A stretch of DNA of 39,555 nucleotides from Microcoleus sp. MP8IB2.171 (lineage in GTDB: Bacteria > Cyanobacteriota > Cyanobacteriia > Cyanobacteriales > Microcoleaceae): the NCBI GenBank assembly GCA_030248405.1, contig JARCMA010000277.1, positions 1-39,555 of the forward strand. Direction: 5' to 3'. The position numbers were made by a program, and so were the translations under genes. Below, piece by piece: positions 26,415 through 34,638 of this stretch. The notes below the pieces were generated by a model. The model was not told the DNA's origin, searched no databases, and worked only from the letters and a program-made list of their open reading frames with translations. Within the stretch, counting starts at the first letter, position 1; each line of letters begins with the position of its first letter.

Positions 26415-26954
26415 TTACCGATCGACATATTTCAACAAAGTGTCCACACTAGCATTGTGGTCTATGAAAGAAAACAAATGTTTGAAGAGGAGTTTTCCCT
26501 CTGCATCCAAAACAAACTGAGCAGGCAAAGGAGCACCTAAAGCCTGACCGACTTGATAAGCCCGAAAAACTTGACAGCCTGGATCGGACAGCAGAGGCAT
26601 TTTTAAGCCTAAATCTCTAACCACCATTTGGCTTTGGCGATCGTCGGTACTGGCAACCATCAATAATTCTATATTGCGATCGGCAAATTTTTCCCAGTTT
26701 TCATTCAAAGCTTTAATGTGAGGAAAACAGAAAGGGCAATATTGCTTTTCAGTAAAAATCCTCGTAAAAGCCAGAACTACCGGCTTATCGCCCCGATAAT
26801 TCGACAGCCGCACCAATTTGCCATTATTAATATCCGGCAATTCAAAATCTGGCGTCCTCTGTCCCATGTTCAGAACATTAGTCGCCGGAACAGGCAATAA
26901 ATTTTGGAAAAACCGCTGATTTAACAAGCCGCTAAAATTAGTAGAAGTCAGCAT
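26415..26954 (-). CDS. AhpC/TSA-family redoxin with a CPFC active site
   Basis: 179 residues. After a 30-residue N-terminal extension comes a thioredoxin-fold peroxidase domain: GQRTPDFELPDINNGKLVRL (31-50), LAFTRIFTEKQYCPFCFPHI (61-80) with Cys73 and Cys76, LLMVASTDDRQSQMVVRDLG, LLSDPGCQVFRAYQVGQ and PAQFVLDAEGKLLFKH. The CxxC replaces the PxxxT/SxxC of canonical peroxiredoxins, so it may act as a thiol-disulfide oxidoreductase or an atypical peroxiredoxin. No signal peptide is convincing. It precedes a typical 2-Cys peroxiredoxin gene on the same strand, but a repeat and about 215 bases separate them. Confidence 0.8.
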   Translation of the reverse strand: MLTSTNFSGLLNQRFFQNLLPVPATNVLNMGQRTPDFELPDINNGKLVRLSNYRGDKPVVLAFTRIFTEKQYCPFCFPHIKALNENWEKFADRNIELLMVASTDDRQSQMVVRDLGLKMPLLSDPGCQVFRAYQVGQALGAPLPAQFVLDAEGKLLFKHLFSFIDHNASVDTLLKYVDR

Positions 26955-26983
26955 ATTTCCTAATTGGGTAATTGCTAATTGCT

Positions 26984-27082
26984 AAGCTGCTGTGCATCTA
27001 ATTTGACAGTCAATTCTTCTACAATTCTTGTGGAACGGGCATCCTGCCCGTCTCTTTATTCAATTTAGATGCGTAGCAGCTT
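26984..27082. repeat. MITE-like element B, same family as 11927-12052
   Basis: The left end AAGCTGCTGTGCATCTAATT (26984-27003) mirrors the right end AATTTAGATGCGTAGCAGCTT (27062-27082), with 19 of 22 positions matching across the full arms. The interior carries a small hairpin ACGGGCATCCTGCCCGT. Heptads TAATTGC run directly into the left end. It lies between the two peroxidase-like genes. Confidence 0.7.
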
Positions 27083-27131
27083 GCTTAATTGGTAATTAAA
27101 AATCCGGTTCAATGAATGCCCCTGTGGGTAC

Positions 27132-27152
27132 GGACACGGCAGCGCCGTGTCC
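27132..27152. repeat. Hairpin downstream of the 2-Cys peroxiredoxin
   Basis: GGACACGGC-AGC-GCCGTGTCC is a perfect nine-base-pair stem with a three-base loop, within GTA...CCCTAC. It lies 18 bases beyond the peroxiredoxin stop, so it may act as a transcript end or belong to a dispersed repeat family. Confidence 0.6.
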
Positions 27153-27169
27153 CTACAAATATAATGTGC

Positions 27170-27769
27170 TTAAACTGCAGCAAAGAATACCTTAGACTTG
27201 ACCGGATCGGGAGTCATAGTCTTGTCACCGGGCTGCCAGCCGGCGGGACAAACTTCATCGGGGTGAGACTGGACGTGTTGGATAGCTTGCAGAGTGCGGA
27301 GAGTTTCGTCCACGTTGCGGCCGAAGGCAAGATTGTTGATAGTAGAGTGTTGGATGATGCCTTCTTTGTCGATGATGAACAGACCTCTGAGGGCAATGCC
27401 TGCTTCTGGGTCGAGGACGTTGTAGTCAGAACTAATTGTTTTTTTGAGGTCAGCCACTAAGGGATAGTTGAGGTCGCCGACACCGCCTAATTTGCGGTCT
27501 GTTTGTATCCAAGCGAGGTGAGAGAATTCACTGTCAACGGATACGCCGAGGATTTCGGTATCGATTTTCTTGAAGTCCTCGAAGCGATCGCTAAATGCTG
27601 TAATCTCAGTCGGGCACACAAAGGTGAAGTCCAAGGGGTAGAAGAACAGGACTACATACTTTTTGCCTTTATAGTCTGACAGTTTAACTGTCTTGAATTC
27701 CTGATCCACTACGGCTGTTGCTGCGAAATCGGGTGCAGCTTGACCAACCCGGAGGCATTCACTGGTCAT
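27170..27769 (-). CDS. Typical 2-Cys peroxiredoxin
   Basis: 199 residues, the usual length. It reduces H2O2 and organic peroxides using thioredoxin-type donors. The peroxidatic Cys52 lies in [20 protein letters not shown] and the resolving Cys (about 174) in [14 protein letters not shown]. The GG(V)G loop ([12 protein letters not shown]) is present. The C-terminal tail ends SKVFFAAV, with FF where the YF of overoxidation-sensitive enzymes lies, so sensitivity to sulfinic-acid inactivation is plausible. The ATG at 27769 is followed by conserved sequence; an AAGGAAAC box lies upstream. It is separated from the upstream tRNA by a terminator, so it has its own promoter. Confidence 0.95.
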   Translation of the reverse strand: MTSECLRVGQAAPDFAATAVVDQEFKTVKLSDYKGKKYVVLFFYPLDFTFVCPTEITAFSDRFEDFKKIDTEILGVSVDSEFSHLAWIQTDRKLGGVGDLNYPLVADLKKTISSDYNVLDPEAGIALRGLFIIDKEGIIQHSTINNLAFGRNVDETLRTLQAIQHVQSHPDEVCPAGWQPGDKTMTPDPVKSKVFFAAV

Positions 27770-27842
27770 AGATTTTGTTTCCTTTTTTACGAACTGTTAC
27801 AAATATATCATACTCATAACGACTACAAGTATCTTCTTGAGA

Positions 27843-27889
27843 AATCAAAAAAACACGCTCTCAATATTGAGAGCGCGGTTTTTTTGATT
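27843..27889 (-). terminator. Terminator between the tRNA and peroxiredoxin genes
   Basis: Long inverted repeat AATCAAAAAAAC.CGCTCTCA and TGAGAGCG.GGTTTTTTTGATT around a short AATAT centre. Read leftward it is a stem followed by TTTTTTT, suitable to end the tRNA transcript. Its symmetric A and T tracts could also serve rightward transcription. Confidence 0.85.
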
Positions 27890-27895
27890 AAATCA

Positions 27896-27968
27896 TGGCT
27901 CAGGCGGGATTTGAACCTGCGACCTTGGGCTTATGAGTCCCCTGCGCTAACCACTGCGCCACTGAGCC
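27896..27968 (-). tRNA. trnM: tRNA with CAU anticodon, probably elongator tRNA-Met
   Basis: 73 nt cloverleaf on the minus strand. The acceptor stem is GGCTCAG/CTGAGCC with discriminator A and no encoded CCA. The D-stem is GCGC/GCGC, the anticodon loop CTCATAA, and the T-arm GCAGG-TTCAAAT-CCCGC. The A-C mismatch in the T-stem matches that of the E. coli elongator tRNA-Met. The anticodon stem GGGGA/GCCCA has only three Watson-Crick pairs, with non-canonical pairs at both ends. A lysidine-modified Ile2 identity cannot be excluded. A terminator follows. Confidence 0.85.
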
Positions 27969-28106
27969 AAATCTACTTCACGATTTACTATCATAGCACG
28001 GTAGGGCTAGCTATGTCTTGTTTTCAAGCAACACTATTTCTAATGACTTCCAGTAAAAGTTATGAGTTTTGGTAATCATTCAAAACCCATAACTTCTGAC
28101 CAGTCG

Positions 28107-30584
28107 TTACCGAGAAGCGCTGGACGCATCGTCGGGCAGGAAAGCCATTGGGTTGATAGCACCCTGTCCGGCGGGATGAATTTCAAAGTGCAAGTGCGGC
28201 CCGGTACTGAAGCCAGTGCTGCCCATTTCTGAAATCTGTTCCCCTTGATCGACTCTCTGACCTTTTTGCACCAAAATTCGGCTGTTGTGGGCATAGACAG
28301 TCTCAGTGCCGTCGGGATGGGTAATTTCCACCAGATACCCGTAGCCGCCGTCGTTCCACTGTGCATAGGTCACCACCCCGTCTGAGGCTGCCACAATTGG
28401 CGTGCCGATCGGCCCTGCTATATCAATTCCTTTGTGCATCCGTCCCCACCGCCAGCCGTAGCCAGAAGTAAGAACGCCCTTAGACGGCCAAATAAACCGG
28501 TTAGCCGACTGTTGTTTGCCGTTAGGCAGATAAGTATCAGGGCTCGAAAGCGGAGGCAGTTCTGGAGAAACCATACGTCCCAAAGACGGGTTGCTTAGGG
28601 GATCGTAACCGTCGGCTCCCAAAGGAGCAGTTGCTACCACAGGCCGCTGCCCAGCAGAGGTCGGCGTCAGGTTGATCGGTTGCAGTTCCGCTGCGCGAGA
28701 GGGGTCTAAACGCTCTTGCTGCTGCTTCTGAACCTGCTCAGACCAGGCTCTCGATGGCGGTCTGCTGATTTCATTCTGCACCGCCTCAGTATAGTCGGGG
28801 GTGTAGAGATATGGATTGACACTTGGCATATCCTCAGACGGGTTGACCGAGGACCCGTCCGTTGGAGCCAGGGACACCGCATTGGCGCCGATCGAATTGC
28901 GCGAGGCACGATATTCCTCTCGCAGCCTGACAACTTCTGCCCTCAAACGTTCGGAATAAGGGTTGAGAGCTTCTGCAGTGGGGAGATACTCCGAATTCGA
29001 CTCTGGTAAAGCGCTAGTTGGATTGGCATTTGAACCCTGAGCGCTAGTATTTGGCACGAAGCTGATCGGCTGCGGGTATTCTCCCGTAGCGATGGCCGTA
29101 GCAGTTGCACTGGCTGGCCCAGGCAGGGCACTGGTGTCAACTGCACCTGTAAATGTTGGTTCGCCTTGAAGATCCAGCTTCCGTGGATCGCTAATGGTTT
29201 GGGAAACTTGAGTCAGCGGAATGCTGTTAATTTGGGGAACCATCGGCGCTGAAATATTGTTCAGACCTTCCAGGTTCGCCAGGGGAGACACAATTGGCAC
29301 TGTGGGCGCGGGTGCTGCAACGCCAGCACCGGCTATTTCCGGGGTAGACGAACTGGGGTTCAAAGATGCGGGAACCGAACTCGCCGCCCAGACAGATGTA
29401 GAGTTGGAGGCAGAATAAGAGGCTGCCGCCTGCACCGCTAGATTATTTGACCCAACTTGGGGAATTTTCAGCCGTTGATTTACATTCAGCAAGTTGGGGT
29501 TGCCGAGCTTGTTGACGGAGATCAGATCTGTGGGCGATACCCCATGACCTTTGGCGATCGCATCTACCGTATCTCCCGGACGCACGCTGTAGAGAACCTC
29601 AGCCGGCCGGGCGGTACTTCCCGCAGGGGGGACTAGCACAGCCGAGGGCAAACTGGGTGTTGCCAAAGACTGTTCAATTGACTCGAATGCTCGATCATCG
29701 GGCGATGCTGCTTGACCTTCCCCGGAATTGGGAATTACAGGTGTGGCATCGAGGTCAGGAATAGTTGTCCCAGTTGCATATCCGGGGGAGGTCAGCGTCG
29801 GTGCTGACTCGGGCAAAAATGCCGCAGGTGTAGATAAATTTGCTCCCCCCTCCGACCCGAACATAGTTCGACCCGATTCTGTGGTGCGGTTTTCCTGTTT
29901 TTTCAAACTGTCGATCGCCCCGTCTGCATTCGGGATTTCGATCAAACTCTGTTCCGGTACCGCCGTGACCAGCGGGGTCGCTGCGGTTGATGGCAGCGCT
30001 GTCATGGCTGCACTATCCAATGGCTCGGAGCCAGTCAGATTTAACTCTTGTTCGGGATTGACCGTCGCTGCGCGATCTAGCGAAGCCGATGTGCTATAGC
30101 CGGCGTTCTGTTGTGGTGTGGCTTCCGTCGCAGTCGGAATTCTGAGCTGTTGGCCAACTTGGAGTATGGTATCGGGTTTGATGTCGTTGGCAGTTGCTAG
30201 TGCCAACGGTTCAACTTCATAATCCCGAGAAAGCTCCCAAAGGCTTTGCCCCTCCTGCACCTTAACCGTCGCGGGTTCATAAGGTGATCCGGGCTGTTCG
30301 GCCCTGGAACCGTCAACTTGTGCCGATGTAGCGGACCCGTTGGCCGATACTGGCTGTACTTCAGCGGTGGATTCTGATGTCGGTGCGAGTTCAGACGCGC
30401 GAGCGCTGTCTCCATTTCTCGGTAGCAGGATGCCAGAAGCACCTACCGATATTGCCAGCCCGATCGTGGCGAGAGAGCGAACTCTGCCTGTGCTGAGCGT
30501 TGTCTGTTTGGACGGTTCCGCAGAACCGTCTCTGTCGATTTCACTAGCCTGAACAGGCTTAATTTGGGGATATGTTCGTTTCAA
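28107..30584 (-). CDS. LysM and M23 peptidase domain cell-wall endopeptidase
   Basis: 825 residues. It starts at TTG, chosen because an ideal AGGAGG lies eight bases upstream and no ATG fits. A hydrophobic segment LATIGLAISVGASGILLP (about 38-55) anchors or exports it. LysM1 (about 107-150, VKVQEGQSLWELSR) and LysM2 (about 331-375, YSVRPGDTVDAIAKGHGVSP) should bind peptidoglycan. Long Ser/Pro/Ala-rich low-complexity linkers follow. The C-terminal M23 domain (about 690-815) has intact metal ligands in GRMHKGIDIAGPIGTPIVAA and GPHLHFEIHP, so it should be an active DD-endopeptidase-type enzyme in the periplasm, acting in septum or junction remodelling. It stands alone, with a leader or spacer of nearly 600 bases upstream. 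Confidence 0.9.
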   Translation of the reverse strand: MKRTYPQIKPVQASEIDRDGSAEPSKQTTLSTGRVRSLATIGLAISVGASGILLPRNGDSARASELAPTSESTAEVQPVSANGSATSAQVDGSRAEQPGSPYEPATVKVQEGQSLWELSRDYEVEPLALATANDIKPDTILQVGQQLRIPTATEATPQQNAGYSTSASLDRAATVNPEQELNLTGSEPLDSAAMTALPSTAATPLVTAVPEQSLIEIPNADGAIDSLKKQENRTTESGRTMFGSEGGANLSTPAAFLPESAPTLTSPGYATGTTIPDLDATPVIPNSGEGQAASPDDRAFESIEQSLATPSLPSAVLVPPAGSTARPAEVLYSVRPGDTVDAIAKGHGVSPTDLISVNKLGNPNLLNVNQRLKIPQVGSNNLAVQAAASYSASNSTSVWAASSVPASLNPSSSTPEIAGAGVAAPAPTVPIVSPLANLEGLNNISAPMVPQINSIPLTQVSQTISDPRKLDLQGEPTFTGAVDTSALPGPASATATAIATGEYPQPISFVPNTSAQGSNANPTSALPESNSEYLPTAEALNPYSERLRAEVVRLREEYRASRNSIGANAVSLAPTDGSSVNPSEDMPSVNPYLYTPDYTEAVQNEISRPPSRAWSEQVQKQQQERLDPSRAAELQPINLTPTSAGQRPVVATAPLGADGYDPLSNPSLGRMVSPELPPLSSPDTYLPNGKQQSANRFIWPSKGVLTSGYGWRWGRMHKGIDIAGPIGTPIVAASDGVVTYAQWNDGGYGYLVEITHPDGTETVYAHNSRILVQKGQRVDQGEQISEMGSTGFSTGPHLHFEIHPAGQGAINPMAFLPDDASSASR

Positions 30585-31163
30585 AAAAACGACCTCCTAC
30601 TGAGAAGCGCTAACTGTCCTTGGAAACACTCAAGGGGATCGCATGACGCTGAGTTATCAACAAGCAAAAATATTCTGATTGTTGACAGCTATCATGCTTA
30701 GGCCAGATTACCTTGCTTTTTTAATTTAGACAAGCTCAAACCGTCAGAAATTTTAAAATTCTCGGTCAAACCTGCTGCAATTAACCCCACAAGCCTTACA
30801 CCGCAATAGCTGGAACGAATACATAAAATCTTCGTTCCGTTAAGGCTCTGAACTCTTACCTATTATCCGACTGTATGCTAATTTCCGGACACCCTACAAC
30901 CGTATATTTACTAGATATAGTGTTCTAACCCAAGCTGGTGCTCGCTGACGCCCTAAATCGCTAAAATCCTCGGTTTTTGTTGCTGAATCATCTTGCGAGT
31001 AATTTGGTGTTGCTGATAACAATCTGTTTTTGAATGAATAAAATATATTAATCTCGGCTATCTATATTTTCACTGCTTTGATACAAATTTCTTATATTAA
31101 AAATGAGATTTGGCAACCTCCGGCAGCTATTAAATATCTATATATTTATGTGTTGATAATGAT
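30585..31163. other. Long spacer upstream of the LysM/M23 gene
   Basis: About 580 bases between trmL and the LysM/M23 gene, both transcribed leftward. A hairpin GGAACGAA...TTCGTTCC lies at 30812-30838, and a palindromic AGAATTTTAAAATTTCT is near 30750-30766. The length and stems suit a regulated leader. I looked for the ydaO/c-di-AMP riboswitch core and did not find it. No gene is seen. Confidence 0.45.
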
Positions 31164-31625
31164 TTATCCCAGCTCGCCCAACTGTCGTTTAGCCTCAAAT
31201 AAACCCACAGCAGCGCTGACGGAGAGGTTCAAACTCCTGACTCCCGGCTGGCTCATCGGAATAAAAACTGTGGCGTCGCAGGCATCCAAGACGAATTGAG
31301 GAATGCCGACAGTTTCCGAGCCAAACATCAGCCAGTCGCTGGGCTGAAATTGGAATTGGGTGTAACTGCATCGCCCGCCAGTGCTGAATCCGATCGATCG
31401 CCCTCCGCGCTCCTGCCGACAAGCCAGAAAAGCCGCTAAGTCTTCGTGGCAGTGGAGATTGACGTAGGGCCAATAATCTAAGCCGGCCCGTTTCAGGTAG
31501 CGATCGCTAATTTCAAACCCCAGCGGGCCGACTAAATGGAGTTCCGTGCCTGTGGCAGCGCAAGTGCGGGCGATATTGCCAGTATTCGGGGGGATTTGCG
31601 GGTGAATCAAGACAAGTTGGGGCAT
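31164..31625 (-). CDS. trmL: tRNA (cytidine/uridine-34-2'-O)-methyltransferase TrmL
   Basis: 153 residues from MPQLVLIHPQIPPNTGNIAR, a single SPOUT domain of the usual TrmL length. It methylates the wobble ribose of certain tRNA-Leu species. Motifs are IHPQIPPNTGNIARTCAA (motif 1), WLMFGSETVGIPQFVLDA (motif 2) and RSLNLSVSAAVGLFEA (motif 3), which form the trefoil-knot SAM site. A longer frame begins at 31688, but the added 21 residues are encoded by a heptad repeat array and are not credible, so the ATG at 31625 is used. Confidence 0.9.
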   Translation of the reverse strand: MPQLVLIHPQIPPNTGNIARTCAATGTELHLVGPLGFEISDRYLKRAGLDYWPYVNLHCHEDLAAFLACRQERGGRSIGFSTGGRCSYTQFQFQPSDWLMFGSETVGIPQFVLDACDATVFIPMSQPGVRSLNLSVSAAVGLFEAKRQLGELG

Positions 31626-31638
31626 GAAGCTAATACAA

Positions 31639-31666
31639 TTTGAGATTTGAGATTTGAGATTTGAGA
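31639..31666. repeat. Heptad repeat TTTGAGA (STRR-like)
   Basis: Four exact tandem TTTGAGA units, 13 bases before the trmL start. It is the reverse-complement equivalent of the AAATCTC array at 21423. Confidence 0.8.
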
Positions 31667-31871
31667 TTGGGGATAATTGATTACACAAGGGTTTGGAGCT
31701 TGCTTACCGTTACATTTTTTTGGGGGAACCAGTATAACTGAAAGCGCGAATTTACAGCCATTGGGAAATGTAGAAATCTACCCAAAGGTATAGAAAATTC
31801 ATAGCTTTTAGTTATATGGTATCCGTCCTCCCATTGATTAAATATTCTGATTTGTTTTTGATTGCCCCCTT

Positions 31872-33023
31872 TCAAGCAACTAACTGGGCGCACAAGTTGT
31901 CTTCGAGCTCGAATTCTTGGTGAGCCATGCCATCAATCCCTTGGAGAATAATACTGCGGGTGTCCAAACCGCGATCGTGAAGTTTCAACCACTGCTGGGC
32001 GGTGTTGCCTTCCCGGAGAATTTTTTTGAGCGGCGAGAGAAAGCAACTAAAGCCGCGTTTTTTGGCAAAAGGCCAGACTTCCTGGTAAATTTCCTCAATC
32101 CAATCTCGCGCCAAAATCTTTCTGCCATCTTGCCAGTGGGTAAGTTCAGCATCCAAACTTTGCCGCGATGCAGCAATTTCGTTGGCATCTGTGAGGGCAA
32201 CTAAGTCTTGGTTGCGGGTGGCTGCGGGCAAGGTGCTGAGTTCTAAGGGGTCTAAGCTGGGGTCTTCCATCATCTGCCAAATGCGAGCTTCTAGTAAGGC
32301 AGTGATGGCCAACAAAGCCAGAGGATTGACTTCGAGGTCGCAAATTCTCAGTTCGAGGCGGTTGAGACAGTAGGGACGACGATCGCCATTTGGGCGCACA
32401 GCAGACCACAAATGGCGGACATTTTGCATGGTGCCGAGTTCTAACTGTTCTTCAGTCCACTGGATGTAATGCTTGTGACTTTCAAACAGGGGGACGATGG
32501 CGGGAGTTTTGGGAAACAAACCCCACCGAGTGGAATGATAGCCGGTGACTTCGCCGTCGAGGAAGGGAGAAGAGGCGCTCATGGCAAGGTAAAGCGGTGC
32601 TTCTACGCGGGCGAGGCGGATGGCGCGCATCAGCATTTCTGGTTGGGAGATGCCGATGTTGATGTGAATGCTGGCGGTGACGACTTTGGTGCCGTAGGTT
32701 TGCTCGATGTAGGTGTGGTAGGGGTTGTTGGGATCGGATCGGTAAAATCGATCGCTCCCTCCGAGAGACAGGGTACTTCCCGGCAGCAAGGTATAGTCGC
32801 CCAATTGTTTTAAATACTCGCGCAGCCGGACTCGTGGCTTGACTAAGGCACACAACAGGCGATCGTAGCTGCACAGCGGGGCCGTCGTGTACTCCACATT
32901 GCGGCTATCAGGCTCCCGGACAAATCCCTCTAGATCGGCAACTATGCGATCGGAGAGACCGACAACCTCGCCTTCGGGCGTGCCGGTATACATTTCTACT
33001 TCAAAGCCTTTTGATAGCAGCAC
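31872..33023 (-). CDS. gshA: Glutamate-cysteine ligase, cyanobacterial type
   Basis: 383 residues of the cyanobacterial glutamate-cysteine ligase family, which makes gamma-glutamylcysteine, the first step of glutathione synthesis. N-terminal LLSKGFEVEMYTGTPEGEVV (2-21), the acidic REPDSRNVEYTT region (about 36-47), LLPGSTLSLGGSDRFYRSDP, ASIHINIGI (metal and substrate contacts, about 116-124), GYHSTRWGLFP, RPNGDRRPYCLNRLELRICD and an arginine-rich C-terminus are typical. It starts at GTG 33023, with GAGG seven bases upstream. No gshB is nearby. Confidence 0.92.
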   Translation of the reverse strand: MLLSKGFEVEMYTGTPEGEVVGLSDRIVADLEGFVREPDSRNVEYTTAPLCSYDRLLCALVKPRVRLREYLKQLGDYTLLPGSTLSLGGSDRFYRSDPNNPYHTYIEQTYGTKVVTASIHINIGISQPEMLMRAIRLARVEAPLYLAMSASSPFLDGEVTGYHSTRWGLFPKTPAIVPLFESHKHYIQWTEEQLELGTMQNVRHLWSAVRPNGDRRPYCLNRLELRICDLEVNPLALLAITALLEARIWQMMEDPSLDPLELSTLPAATRNQDLVALTDANEIAASRQSLDAELTHWQDGRKILARDWIEEIYQEVWPFAKKRGFSCFLSPLKKILREGNTAQQWLKLHDRGLDTRSIILQGIDGMAHQEFELEDNLCAQLVA

Positions 33024-33426
33024 GTTTGTTCCTCAGCTAAGTTGAGTGCTAGTTTCTAGTATCCCAAAAATTGACCGGTTCGTACTATCTGCCACAGGGC
33101 AGAGTTGAAATTTTGGGCGGCTGGCACTGAAACCGGGTGTTTCGGCGCCAACAAGTTCGATCGTTTGTGTGTTAGTTGCAGCCGTGCAAGGGGCAAATGC
33201 TGGCAGCGCAAAGAGTTTCCGAGGCGGTTTTCGGGTGCCAAAGGCTGTTTGTTTGATCGAGTTTGTGTTTGATTCGGCATTCGGGGCGATCGAACTTATG
33301 GTGAAGAGAACCCACTCCTGCCTCAGTTCGACATCTGTTTTCTGCCTTGAGAAGGATAGCCGCAGATATATCTTGGGTGCGATTCTAAAAGAGGACTCTG
33401 CAATATTTTTGAGCTATTATTAACTC
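33024..33426. other. Divergent promoter region between gshA and the AI-2E-type gene
   Basis: About 400 bases between genes transcribed in opposite directions; both promoters should be here. I see no hairpin, repeat or gene that I can support. The ORFs across it have no family features. Confidence 0.4.
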
Positions 33427-34482
33427 GTGAGAACTCCTGTGAAAGAGCAAGAAAGAACCCCTCCCAATTTTTGGAATATGGTAAGCAATTTAGCCTTAGT
33501 CCGGTTTTTGCTTTTATTTGCTTCAGGTTGGGCTGGACTGCAACTTTTAGCTTACTTTGAAACCGCAGTCGCGGTTTTCACGATTGCTGCACTCGTGGCT
33601 TTTTTGCTCAACTATCCGGTGCGAACTCTCCAGCGATTGTTACCGAGAAGCTTAGCTGTCGCCTTGGTTGTCTTGTTCACCATTTTAGTTTTTGGCGGTC
33701 TCACCGTCACCGTAGGCGTCACTCTTTTATCTCAAGGACAGCAATTAATTGACAGCATGACTGAATTTTTGAATGCTCTGGCGCCTCTGTCGGACCGCAT
33801 CGAAGCATTCCTGCGGGCGAGAAACCTGCAAGTCAACCTGCAAGTTATTGAGGAACAACTGCGAAATCAAGCTTTGGCTGGAGTTGTGTCGAGTATTGCT
33901 TTTTTACAAGTATTTTTAACCAATTTATTGAATTTAATATTAATTATGGTGGTGGCTTCTTTCATGTTACTTGATGGAGAGAGGCTGTGGCTGTTAGTTC
34001 TCAAATTTATACCTCGACACCTCCACAGGCGTTTAAGTGTAACAATAGAGCGAAACTTTTTAGGATTTTTTCAGGCACAAATTTTGTTAATGTTATTTTT
34101 GACAACAGCAAGCTTTGTAGTTTTCCTGTTGTTAGGCGTGAAATTTCCTTTAATTTTAGCATTTATTATCGGATTGTTTGATTTAGTTCCGGGGATAGGA
34201 GCGACGCTGGGAATTAGCTTAGTTTGTTTTATTGTATTGTCTCAAAGTGTGTGGCTGGCTTTGAAAGTATTGGCAGCTTGCATTGTTTTGCAGCAAATTC
34301 AAGACAACTTTATTCATCCGAGACTGATGCAAAATTCGCTTAACCTCAATCCGGTAGTGGTATTTTTTGCACTGTTAGTAGGCGCGAGAGCAGCAGGACT
34401 TTTAGGTATATTTCTGGCGATTCCGCTAGCGGGAGTGATAGTTAGCTGGTTTGACATTGAAGAAATGCAAGCGGAAGGTTAA
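33427..34482 (+). CDS. AI-2E family transporter (PerM/UPF0118)
   Basis: 351 residues with GTG as the probable start; an internal GTG six codons later is an alternative. About seven to eight transmembrane segments follow the PerM plan: an N-terminal helix pair (about 20-60), LLPRSLAVALVVLFTILVFG (about 73-92), an extracytoplasmic region (100-165), NLLNLILIMVVASFMLLDGE (about 162-181), and the conserved C-terminal half FPLILAFIIGLFDLVPGIGA (about 238-257), QQIQDNFIHPRLMQ and LNPVVVFFALLVGARAAGLL. Members export small solutes or act as antiporters; AI-2 export is not implied here. It stands alone. Confidence 0.9.
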   Translation: MRTPVKEQERTPPNFWNMVSNLALVRFLLLFASGWAGLQLLAYFETAVAVFTIAALVAFLLNYPVRTLQRLLPRSLAVALVVLFTILVFGGLTVTVGVTLLSQGQQLIDSMTEFLNALAPLSDRIEAFLRARNLQVNLQVIEEQLRNQALAGVVSSIAFLQVFLTNLLNLILIMVVASFMLLDGERLWLLVLKFIPRHLHRRLSVTIERNFLGFFQAQILLMLFLTTASFVVFLLLGVKFPLILAFIIGLFDLVPGIGATLGISLVCFIVLSQSVWLALKVLAACIVLQQIQDNFIHPRLMQNSLNLNPVVVFFALLVGARAAGLLGIFLAIPLAGVIVSWFDIEEMQAEG

Positions 34483-34638
34483 TTGATACAGCCATCCTAT
34501 TTTATATCAAATCCGGCTGAAAAATTCGGTTTTAACTTACCGACTACAAGTCCCATGTTTCAAAAACTCTCCTGTACCCAACGCGAAACTAAAAGTAAAG
34601 AGAAAAAAGCAACGTATGGTACAAATTACTACCTAAAG

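Noticed and set aside
30585-30960. ydaO-type c-di-AMP riboswitch upstream of the LysM/M23 gene
   Set aside because: Considered because the class is often found before cell-wall hydrolases, but the conserved GGGGA.CC and GAATCC-like cores are not visible.
31626-31688. N-terminal extension of TrmL
   Set aside because: The 21 extra residues (SPISNLKSQISNC and so on) are encoded by the TTTGAGA heptad array; the conserved protein begins at MPQLVLIHPQ.
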